From an uncultured Collinsella sp. (lineage in GTDB: Bacteria > Actinomycetota > Coriobacteriia > Coriobacteriales > Coriobacteriaceae): 7,051 bases of DNA. The notes under the pieces are model-generated. The model saw only the letters and a list, made by a program, of their open reading frames with translations. It was not told the DNA's origin and made no database searches. Below are positions 1 to 5,782 of the stretch, piece by piece; the first letter of the stretch is position 1, and each line of letters opens with the position of its first letter. The stretch covers positions 1 through 7,051 of the forward strand of contig URKT01000097.1 in NCBI GenBank assembly GCA_900548495.1, in the 5' to 3' direction. A program made the translations under genes and the position numbers.

Positions 1-43
1 TCTGCGCATGTCTCGTGGGCTCGGAGATGTGTATAAGAGACAG
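1..43 (+). other. Nextera (Tn5) adapter and index, left end (artefact)
   Basis: Positions 10-43 match the 34-base Nextera read-2 transposase adapter exactly, from GTCTCGTGGGCTCGG through the 19-base Tn5 mosaic end that finishes in AAGAGACAG. Positions 2-9 (CTGCGCAT) sit where the i7 sample index lies, and its complement ATGCGCAG is an index I recall from the Nextera XT v2 set (N722). This is library-construction DNA. It adds an in-frame false N-terminus, MSRGLGDVYKRQ, to the first gene; that peptide is a familiar contaminant in protein databases. Real genome starts at 44. Confidence 0.98.
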
Positions 44-3000
44 GCGCTTGCGGGCGGTACCGCTGAGCAGAGCGGCGCCGAGGTTTCGGATTCTGGGAGC
101 GCGTCTGCAACTAGTGTCGCCACAACTGAGGCGGCAACTGGCGACGAAGGCTCGACGACGGGGGAGAGCCCTGCCACGAGCGAGCAGTCTTCGACGGCAT
201 CCGCTGGCCAAGCGGGACCTGCCGCCGCGGCTGCCGTTCAGACAGAGAACCCGACAGAAACCGGCGATGTCGCCAAGAAGCAGGTCGAGGTCTCGTTCTC
301 GATTATCGGCACCGATGCTGACGGCAAGGCTCAGACCTGGGTGGCACCTACGCAGCTCAAGCTCGACGAGGGCGCGACGGCTGCGGATGCCTTCATTAAG
401 CTGCAGGAGAAGACGGGCTTCAAGGCGAAGTACGAACCGAACACGGCATACGGTTTCTACCTCGAAAGCATCACATCCCCGAGCGATGGTCGCACGCTTG
501 CCTACGATCCGACGACTTATGCCTTCTGGCAGCTGTTCGTCGACGGCGCGTCTTCCTCGGTTGGCGCGAGCAGCGTCAAGCTCACCCAGGGGCAGAAGAT
601 TGAGTTTGCCTATACGGCTGGTAGCTCGTCCCCTGTCGTTAAGGACCAGGTTGCCGCAAATGTGACCGTCATTGGTCGCGATGCCCAGGGCAAGACTCAG
701 ACTTGGGTCGATAATGCGCAGTATGTGGTGACGTCCGGTTCGAGCGCGCTTGATCTTACGAAGGTCGCACTCGAGGCGAACGACATTGACGCCGTTGCTG
801 CGGGCTCCTTCATTCTGAGCCTTAAGTACAACGGTGTTGAGCTGGGTACGCCCCAAGATTATTCGACCTATTGGCAGCTGTTCATCAACGGCAAGTCGAG
901 TGACTATACGGCGGACAATGTCACCATCCATGCCGGCGATACCGTCACGTGGTTCTACGGTGGCTGGGGCGACCAGTTGCCGTCCGATTCTGTCCATGCT
1001 TCTGTTCAGGTTCTCGGTAAGGACAAGGACGGCAAGCAGCAGGTTTGGGCTTCGACGGGTCAGACGAGTCTCAAGGCAGGCTCTACTGCCAAGGATCTCC
1101 TTGAGCAGACCGGCCTTACTCTCGATGCTGGCGAATCGTCTTGGGGCTGGTTCCTCAACGGCATTACTTCGCCGTTTGATGGTAAGTCCTATGGCTGGGA
1201 TGCTGCGACCAAGAGCTATTGGCGCTTCTACGTAAATGGCAAGTTCGCCGACGTTGGCGCCGGTGCCTACAAGCTCCAGGAGGGTGACGCCGTCACCTTT
1301 ATGTATGGTGCTGACGCCGATGCCCTCCCCGGTCAGGTGCTTGGATCCGCCGATGTTATCGGTCCCGATGTCAACGGGAACAATACGCGTTGGGGCACGG
1401 CAAGCAATGTTTCTCTGCCCGAAGGCTCCACGGCCCAGAACCTTATTGAGGCAGTTCTGAAGGCCAAGGGCGTTGCGTACAACGGCTCCCAGAGTGGTGC
1501 ATACTGGTTCCTCAATTCCGTTACTTCGCCGTTCGATCACAAGCCGTATGTCTGGGATGCTGCGACCAATAAATATTGGCACCTGTATATCAATGGAGAG
1601 CCCTCCTTACTCTGCGCCAATCAGATTACGCTCAAGAGCGGCGATAAGGTTACGCTTGCCTATACCACCGACGATTCGGCCATGCCCGATCCCGACAAGA
1701 TTGTCGTGGACCCGAGCGCGACGACTCCTGATTGGGATGCCGAGTGGGCCGGCTACGGCAACAGCGGCAACGGTTCGACCGTAACGGATGCCAAGACGCC
1801 TGCGCAGGCCGCCGGTCTCAAGTGGGCCTTCGATTGGAAGGCCGAGTCTGGCCAGCAGTATGCCAACTGCAGCGAACCTGTCATCGCTAACGGTTTTGTG
1901 TACATCGCGACCGAGAACGAGCTCATTAAGATCGATTCGTCCACGGGCAAAAAGGTTGCCTCTGCGCCGCTTGCCTCCAAGGTGAGCTATACCTCTCGTC
2001 CGATCTATACCAATGGCCTTATCATTGTTCCGCTCAATGGCGGTGCGGTCCAGGCGATTACCGCAGACAAGCTGATCTGCAAGTGGCTGACGCCTGGTTT
2101 GACGGACTTGACGCAGAGCTCCTGCACCGTCGTTTCGGACGGCGAGTACGTCTATGTAGGCTCGGTCGATATTTCGTATGATGAGAACTACAACGCGACC
2201 TACGGCAACGGCTCCCTTAAGCGTATCAAGATTGCCACGGGCGAAGTCTCTTGGCAGAACATTGACGCTTCCGAGGGCTATTATTGGACTGGCGCTGCGC
2301 TGACGGATAAGTACACCATTGTTCCTACGAGCGCGGGCACGCTTAAGTGCATTGATAAGACGACGGGCGATGTCGTTTCGACCATGAAGCTCGGCGCTCT
2401 CGCGAACGCCGACTGTGTCGCCGATCCGTCCAATGGTTCGACCTTCTATCAGATGACGCACGATGGAAAGCTCCATGTGATTTCGCTTTCGGCGAAGGGC
2501 GTACTGAGCGAGCAGAAGACGGTCGACCTGGGTCTTACGAATAACATGAGCGCCCCGGCGGTGGCTGGCGAAAACTTGATTGTCGGCGGACAGACGGCTA
2601 CTGGCTCTGCTCTGGCTCTCTATAATCTGAAGACCGGTAAGGCCACGATGATCACCGCTGCTGACGGTAAAGAACTTCCGGCCGGATTTAACGGTATTGC
2701 TGCTACTCCGTTGGTGAGTGTTCAGGGCGGCAAGACCTATGTGTACTTCACCGTTAACAGCGCGGATAGCAAGGATTACGTCAACTACTCTGCTGGTGGT
2801 GGCGTGTATCGCTATACGCTCGGCGATGCAGAGGCGACGCAGATTTATGATGCGGCTGGCCATTACCAGCACTGCGACTCCCCGGTCATTGCCGATGCAT
2901 CTGGCAACCTGTACTACATCAATGACTCGGGCACGCTGTTCAAGCTTGGGGCCGTTGAGTCTTGGACGGTTGCCTTTAATTCCAATGGCGGGTCTGCTTG

Positions 3001-3586
3001 CGACACTAAGTTTGTTGCTACGGCCGATGACAAGCTGGTCAAGCCGGCCGATCCGACGCGCGATGGCTACACTTTCGGCGGTTGGTATACCGATGAGGCT
3101 TGCACGCAGGCGTATGACTTCAGTACGCCGGTAACGGCCGATCTGACGCTGTATGCCAAGTGGACCAAGAATGCCGTTAACCCTGGCGGTAATGGCGGCG
3201 CTGGTTCCAATAGCGGCAGCGGTTCTGGTACCGGTACTGGTTCCGGCGCTGGCGCTGGCGCGGGTTCTGGTTCCGGCTCGAAGGGCGGCGCTATCGCCCC
3301 GGGTCAGAAGCCGGTGACCAAGACGACGGTGTCGACCAAGGCCGAGACCAAGGAAAACAAGTCCGACAAGAAGGATGAGAAGAAGTCTGACAAGAAGGAC
3401 AACAAGTCCGACAAGAAGTCCGATTCCAAGTCCGATACGGGTGCTGCTTCCACGACCACTGCTAAGAAGTCCTCTAGTGCTTCCGAGCAGGAGACTGGCA
3501 CCAATCCGCTCGCCATTGTTGGCGTTGCCGCCGGCGTCATCGGACTCGCCATCGTCGGCGTGTTCGTGTTCACCAAACGTCGGTAG
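44..3586 (+). CDS. Multidomain surface protein: 4x DUF4430, PQQ-like beta-propeller, InlB B-repeat, C-terminal anchor (5' partial)
   Basis: The 5' end is cut by the adapter, so the start and signal peptide are missing; 1180 residues remain, numbered here from the codon at 44. Residues 1-75 are a Ser/Thr/Ala/Glu-rich linker. Four DUF4430 domains follow at about 81-192, 203-305, 317-421 and 432-540, each with a core such as YWQLFVDG, YWQLFING, YWRFYVNG or YWHLYING. Residues 560-974 form a PQQ-like beta-propeller, opening with WAGYGNSGNG and LKWAFDW and carrying about eight blade repeats of the type SEPVIANGFVYIATENELIKI. Residues 975-1041 are one InlB/Listeria-Bacteroides B-repeat (DGYTFGGWYTDEAC, LTLYAKWT). 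A Gly/Ser linker (1046-1080), a Lys/Asp/Ser stretch (1098-1132), a 21-residue hydrophobic span (1156-1176) and TKRR end the protein. It is probably exported and held at the cell surface to bind a ligand or partner; no catalytic motif was seen. The next gene starts 9 bases downstream. Domain calls are firm; function is unknown. Confidence 0.93.
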   Translation, partial: ALAGGTAEQSGAEVSDSGSASATSVATTEAATGDEGSTTGESPATSEQSSTASAGQAGPAAAAAVQTENPTETGDVAKKQVEVSFSIIGTDADGKAQTWVAPTQLKLDEGATAADAFIKLQEKTGFKAKYEPNTAYGFYLESITSPSDGRTLAYDPTTYAFWQLFVDGASSSVGASSVKLTQGQKIEFAYTAGSSSPVVKDQVAANVTVIGRDAQGKTQTWVDNAQYVVTSGSSALDLTKVALEANDIDAVAAGSFILSLKYNGVELGTPQDYSTYWQLFINGKSSDYTADNVTIHAGDTVTWFYGGWGDQLPSDSVHASVQVLGKDKDGKQQVWASTGQTSLKAGSTAKDLLEQTGLTLDAGESSWGWFLNGITSPFDGKSYGWDAATKSYWRFYVNGKFADVGAGAYKLQEGDAVTFMYGADADALPGQVLGSADVIGPDVNGNNTRWGTASNVSLPEGSTAQNLIEAVLKAKGVAYNGSQSGAYWFLNSVTSPFDHKPYVWDAATNKYWHLYINGEPSLLCANQITLKSGDKVTLAYTTDDSAMPDPDKIVVDPSATTPDWDAEWAGYGNSGNGSTVTDAKTPAQAAGLKWAFDWKAESGQQYANCSEPVIANGFVYIATENELIKIDSSTGKKVASAPLASKVSYTSRPIYTNGLIIVPLNGGAVQAITADKLICKWLTPGLTDLTQSSCTVVSDGEYVYVGSVDISYDENYNATYGNGSLKRIKIATGEVSWQNIDASEGYYWTGAALTDKYTIVPTSAGTLKCIDKTTGDVVSTMKLGALANADCVADPSNGSTFYQMTHDGKLHVISLSAKGVLSEQKTVDLGLTNNMSAPAVAGENLIVGGQTATGSALALYNLKTGKATMITAADGKELPAGFNGIAATPLVSVQGGKTYVYFTVNSADSKDYVNYSAGGGVYRYTLGDAEATQIYDAAGHYQHCDSPVIADASGNLYYINDSGTLFKLGAVESWTVAFNSNGGSACDTKFVATADDKLVKPADPTRDGYTFGGWYTDEACTQAYDFSTPVTADLTLYAKWTKNAVNPGGNGGAGSNSGSGSGTGTGSGAGAGAGSGSGSKGGAIAPGQKPVTKTTVSTKAETKENKSDKKDEKKSDKKDNKSDKKSDSKSDTGAASTTTAKKSSSASEQETGTNPLAIVGVAAGVIGLAIVGVFVFTKRR
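3182..3282 (+). repeat. Gly/Ser/Ala/Thr low-complexity linker in the surface protein
   Basis: GGT/GGC codons alternate with TCT/TCC/GCT/ACT codons and encode GSGSGTGTGSGAGAGAGSGS-type sequence. This is a flexible spacer between the B-repeat and the charged wall-spanning tail. The near-tandem hexamer units make it prone to length change by slippage and to assembly error. Confidence 0.85.
3338..3440 (+). repeat. Lys/Asp/Ser-rich degenerate tandem repeat
   Basis: This stretch encodes repeated KSDKKD-type units (NKSDKKDEKKSDKKDNKSDKK). An 18-base block, AACAAGTCCGACAAGAAG, occurs identically at 3356-3373 and 3401-3418, 45 bases apart, which supports expansion by in-frame duplication. Charged Ser/Lys/Asp tails just before a C-terminal membrane span usually thread through the peptidoglycan. 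The second gene has a similar stalk, so the two products may span the wall in the same way. Confidence 0.8.
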
Positions 3587-3595
3587 GTGAGGGCT

Positions 3596-4522
3596 GTGTC
3601 CAATAAATCCAAGGACGCTGACCCCAAGCAACCAGATTCCTCGTTCATTCAGTTCGACGATGCAAAGCAACAGGGCGCCGCTTCGGCGGCGTCCGCCTCT
3701 CGTCGCAAGGCGCTTACTGGCGTCCTGACCGCCGCGTGCGTTGCGCTGATTGTCATATCGCTGGGCTTCGTCCATCCTTCCGAGAGCGGCGCCTGGTCCA
3801 TTGACTGGATCGTTCAGACCGTGACGGGGGAGAGCGTCGTCGCGAAGGACGCCAAGGGGTCTGACTCGACCGCCGCTTCGGGTAAAGCTGGCTCCAAGGA
3901 TTCCAAATCTTCGGATGGTGCGAACGACGAGTCTAAGGGTTCGGATGAATCTGACTCTAAGAAGGAGTCCGAGTCTTCGGACAAGGAATCAAACAAGGGC
4001 TCGGATGGCAAAAAGTCCGAAGACAAGGATGGCAAGAAGTCTGGAGAGAAGAGCAGCAATAAAAAGACCGACGGCAATCAGTCGACTTCTCAGAACTCGA
4101 CTTCTTCTGACGGGGCCGGCTCTACGCCTGGCGCTTCCTCCTCATCCAGCGGGGCATCTTCTGCCCCCGATAGCGGCAACGCCTCTACTGGCGACCAGGG
4201 CAGCTCGCAGCAGCCTAGCTACACGGTAACGGTTTCGGTCACATCGAGCGCTGTGGGCAATCCTGTGTCCTCTGGTGGCACCTTTACCTTTAACGAAGGC
4301 GCTACCGTCTACGATGCCCTGTGCGCGCTGGGCCTTTCTGTCAACGCACATGGCTCATCGTACGGCACGTATGTGTCCGCGATTGGCGGTTTGGCCGAGA
4401 AACAGTACGGCGGCACGAGCGGCTGGATGTACTCCGTCAACGGCACAACGCCCATGACGGCCTGCAGCAACTACGTTCTCTCAAACGGCGACAACGTAGT
4501 CTGGTATTACGTTACAAGCTAG
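3596..4522 (+). CDS. Membrane-anchored DUF4430 domain protein with long charged stalk
   Basis: I start this 308-residue protein at GTG 3596, because AGGTGA at 3585-3590 lies five bases upstream as a ribosome binding site. A GTG directly after the previous stop (3587) would add three residues but lacks such a site. Residues 1-38 are hydrophilic with RRK just before the membrane. Residues 39-59 (ALTGVLTAACVALIVISLGFV) are one transmembrane or signal-anchor segment. Residues 60-205 are a Ser/Lys/Asp/Glu-rich disordered stalk, long enough to cross the wall. Residues 208-308 are one DUF4430 domain with the hallmark GWMYSVNG, ending VVWYYVTS. The predicted topology is N-terminus inside, DUF4430 outside. 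It lies 9 bases after the four-DUF4430 gene, so the two are probably co-transcribed and translationally coupled and may bind the same type of ligand. The biochemical role is unknown. DUF4430 also forms the C-terminal domain of intrinsic factor and transcobalamin. Confidence 0.9.
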   Translation: MSNKSKDADPKQPDSSFIQFDDAKQQGAASAASASRRKALTGVLTAACVALIVISLGFVHPSESGAWSIDWIVQTVTGESVVAKDAKGSDSTAASGKAGSKDSKSSDGANDESKGSDESDSKKESESSDKESNKGSDGKKSEDKDGKKSGEKSSNKKTDGNQSTSQNSTSSDGAGSTPGASSSSSGASSAPDSGNASTGDQGSSQQPSYTVTVSVTSSAVGNPVSSGGTFTFNEGATVYDALCALGLSVNAHGSSYGTYVSAIGGLAEKQYGGTSGWMYSVNGTTPMTACSNYVLSNGDNVVWYYVTS

Positions 4523-4545
4523 AGACCTCGACATAGCGCGCCAGG

Positions 4546-4582
4546 CGGGCGGTTCGGACCAACATCCGGGCCGCCCGTTTTT
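4546..4582 (+). terminator. Rho-independent terminator of the DUF4430 gene pair
   Basis: The arm CGGGCGGTTCGG (4546-4557) pairs with CCGGGCCGCCCG (4566-4577) over 12 base pairs, including two G-U wobbles, around an 8-base loop (ACCAACAT). TTTTT follows at 4578-4582. It begins 24 bases after the stop of the second DUF4430 gene. Confidence 0.92.
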
Positions 4583-4621
4583 CATGCGAATTGGACGGGG
4601 TCGCCTGGGATCTCAGCAAAC

Positions 4622-4653
4622 AAAAAACCGATTGGAACGGGAATTCCAACCGG
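4622..4653 (-). terminator. Rho-independent terminator of the distal gtrA-like gene
   Basis: Read on the - strand, CCGGTTGGAA pairs with TTCCAATCGG (+ strand arms 4644-4653 and 4628-4637) over 10 base pairs with one G-U wobble. The loop has six bases, and six T residues follow (A-run at 4622-4627 on the + strand). It begins about 28 bases after the gtrA stop. With the + strand terminator at 4546-4582 it insulates the two convergent units. Confidence 0.9.
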
Positions 4654-4681
4654 TTATACATTCAGGCAAACAGTGAATCGA

Positions 4682-5089
4682 CTACGACCGTGCGCCCTCG
4701 AGGAAGAAGCGGCGGCTGAAGTAGTTGTACCAGGTGACCAAGAACGTGGCGATGGCCTTCATGGCCTGGTAGCCGATGCTCAAAAACGTGACGCCCACAA
4801 ACATGTACAGGTCGTTGAGGCCCAGGCCGATCACCGACAGGATGGTGAAGATCGTGAACTCGCGCTTGCGGCTCATGCCTTCGCGGTGGTCGAACACGTA
4901 CTTCATGCTGAGCCAGTAGTTGACCACGACGGACGTGATAAACGAAACCGTGGTGCTCATCAAAAAGTCGAGGTGGAACAGCTCGACGAGCGCAATGAGT
5001 ATGCCCCAGTCGATGCCAAAGGAGATAAGACCCACGACAGCAAACTTGAGGAACTGCTTGGTATGAGGCTGTGCCAGCGCCTTGCGCAC
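4682..5089 (-). CDS. GtrA-like family membrane protein (distal copy)
   Basis: The 135-residue protein has the four membrane segments of the GtrA-like family (PF04138): about 13-38, 45-66, 77-101 and 109-127. The conserved family pattern is visible: FLKFAVVGLISFGIDWGIL at the start, NYWLSMKYVF before a basic loop (EGMSRKREF), and YNYFSRRFFLEG at the end. GtrA proteins are thought to move undecaprenyl-phosphate-linked sugars across the membrane for glycosylation of surface polymers; no glycosyltransferase lies beside it here, so the substrate is unknown. The start is GTG at 5087-5089: the frame is open back to a TAA near 5136 but offers no other ATG, GTG or TTG. GGAT about eight bases upstream is a weak ribosome binding site. 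It is a close paralogue of the gene at 5309-5704 and has its own candidate promoter, so it may be controlled separately. Confidence 0.93.
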   Translation of the reverse strand: MRKALAQPHTKQFLKFAVVGLISFGIDWGILIALVELFHLDFLMSTTVSFITSVVVNYWLSMKYVFDHREGMSRKREFTIFTILSVIGLGLNDLYMFVGVTFLSIGYQAMKAIATFLVTWYNYFSRRFFLEGARS

Positions 5090-5139
5090 GTAATCACATC
5101 CAATGCGTTGATGAATCGAGCAGAGGATACTTTAGAGCT

Positions 5140-5169
5140 TTTACAAGGGAAACGTAAGGTCTTTGCCAA
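5140..5169 (-). promoter_or_regulatory. Candidate sigma-A-type promoter for the distal gtrA-like gene
   Basis: On the - strand, TTGGCA (5164-5169) matches the -35 consensus at five of six bases. TGTAAA (5140-5145) matches the -10 at four of six, and the spacer is 18 bases. Transcription would start near 5133, giving a leader of about 45 bases before GTG 5089. The region is more AT-rich than its surroundings. A nearby TATAGT (+ strand ACTATA, 5172-5177) is a better -10 but has no well-spaced -35. This call is tentative. Confidence 0.35.
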
Positions 5170-5186
5170 GAACTATATGAACTCGC

Positions 5187-5225
5187 CAAATTTTCAAGAG
5201 CTAATCCGCAAACGTTGAAAATTTG
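5187..5225. promoter_or_regulatory. 11-bp perfect inverted repeat, possible operator
   Basis: CAAATTTTCAA (5187-5197) is exactly complementary to TTGAAAATTTG (5215-5225) across a 17-base spacer, so the arm centres are 28 bases apart. It lies 18 bases upstream of the candidate -35 of the distal gtrA-like gene. The AT-rich arms and wide spacing suit a dimeric DNA-binding protein better than an RNA hairpin. The binding factor is not identifiable from the sequence. Confidence 0.45.
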
Positions 5226-5242
5226 CCCGTAAACGAGCGACA

Positions 5243-5282
5243 CCCACGGACGATACTGCGCTGAGTGCGCGTCGTCCGTGGG
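5243..5282 (-). terminator. Long GC-rich hairpin after the proximal gtrA-like gene (possible terminator, no T-run)
   Basis: The 11-base arms CCCACGGACGA (5243-5253) and TCGTCCGTGGG (5272-5282) pair perfectly. An inner GCGC/GCGC stem (5258-5261 with 5267-5270) closes a TGAGT loop. On the - strand it starts 26 bases past the stop of the proximal gtrA-like gene, the usual place for a terminator, but only TGTCGCTCGTTT follows, so it lacks a proper U-tract. It may act as a weak terminator or as a 3'-end stabilising stem. Confidence 0.5.
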
Positions 5283-5308
5283 CGCCGTAATGCTGCAGGG
5301 GTTTCGAG

Positions 5309-5704
5309 CTATTTTGTCTCGTCGCCCTCCAGGAAGATTTTTCGGGTCACAAAGTTGTAGACCATGACAAGCGCGGTGGCGCAGATCTTGGCGATATTGG
5401 CCTCGAGTCCCAGGCCGGCGTTGAGCGCCAGCACGATGCCGTCGTTGAGCACCAAACCGATCACGGACAGCACGACAAAGATGATGAACTCGCGGCGGCG
5501 GCTCATGCCTTCTTTGTGCGCAAACACGTACTTCATGCTTGCGAGGTAGTTAAAGATGAGTGAGATGATAAAGCCGCTGGTGTTGGCGATTAGGATGTTG
5601 AGGCCCAGACCGTAGTGGAGCAGATTCATAATGCCAAAGTCGATAATCGTGGCAATGACACCGACGACGCCAAATTTCATGATCTGCGCAAGGAGCTTTT
5701 GCAT
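5309..5704 (-). CDS. GtrA-like family membrane protein (proximal copy)
   Basis: This is a 131-residue, four-segment GtrA-like protein (PF04138). It has IMKFGVVGVIATIIDFGIM at the start, NYLASMKYVFAHKEGMSRR in the middle and YNFVTRKIFLEGDETK at the end. I chose ATG 5704 because MQKLLAQ there aligns with MRKALAQ at the start of the paralogue, and AAGG lies eight bases upstream. A TTG at 5767 would add 21 residues and close the gap to fbp to 15 bases, but its purine-rich stretch abuts the start codon and the extension has no counterpart in the paralogue. With ATG the gap after fbp is 78 bases and contains hairpins but no T-run terminator, so read-through from fbp is possible. The presumed role is transport of lipid-linked sugar for cell-surface glycosylation; the substrate is unknown. 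Confidence 0.92.
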   Translation of the reverse strand: MQKLLAQIMKFGVVGVIATIIDFGIMNLLHYGLGLNILIANTSGFIISLIFNYLASMKYVFAHKEGMSRRREFIIFVVLSVIGLVLNDGIVLALNAGLGLEANIAKICATALVMVYNFVTRKIFLEGDETK

Positions 5705-5721
5705 AGTACCTGCCTTAAGCT

Positions 5722-5776
5722 GGCGCCGAAGCGCCGCGGGGATGACAAACTTAGCAAGTTTAGCCAATCCCCGCGG
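5722..5776 (-). promoter_or_regulatory. Nested and overlapping hairpins between fbp and gtrA
   Basis: The outer arms CCGCGGGGAT (5734-5743) and ATCCCCGCGG (5767-5776) pair perfectly over 10 bases. Inside lies AAACTT-AGC-AAGTTT (5747-5761), a 6-bp stem with a 3-base loop. Next to it on the - strand is a GGCGC-TTCG-GCGCC stem-loop (5722-5735), which shares two bases with the outer stem, so the two compete there. No T-run follows. This may be an RNA processing, stabilising or attenuating element between the fbp and gtrA coding parts. Confidence 0.45.
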
Positions 5777-5782
5777 GTGGTG

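Noticed and set aside
8..43. ATG starts at the left end giving MSRGLGDVYKRQ or MGSEMCIRDR peptides.
   Set aside because: They are translations of the Nextera adapter, not genome.
3182..3440. The tandem low-complexity DNA as a possible CRISPR or regulatory repeat array.
   Set aside because: It is in frame within the surface protein, encodes Gly/Ser and Lys/Asp/Ser linkers, and has no spacer-repeat structure.
1607..3775. A 722-codon open frame on the - strand, antisense to the large surface protein.
   Set aside because: It is Arg/Leu/Gly-rich with no recognisable domain and runs opposite a frame with clear DUF4430, propeller and B-repeat domains. Long antisense frames are common in GC-rich genes.
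4673..5218. A 181-codon open frame on the + strand opposite the distal gtrA-like gene and its upstream region.
   Set aside because: Most of it is antisense to a clear GtrA-like protein, and the extension past 5089 has no recognisable features and covers the AT-rich promoter-like region.
5705..5767. A TTG start at 5767 for the proximal gtrA-like gene, adding 21 residues.
   Set aside because: The ATG at 5704 aligns with the paralogue's start and has a better placed ribosome binding site; the extension overlaps a strong hairpin.
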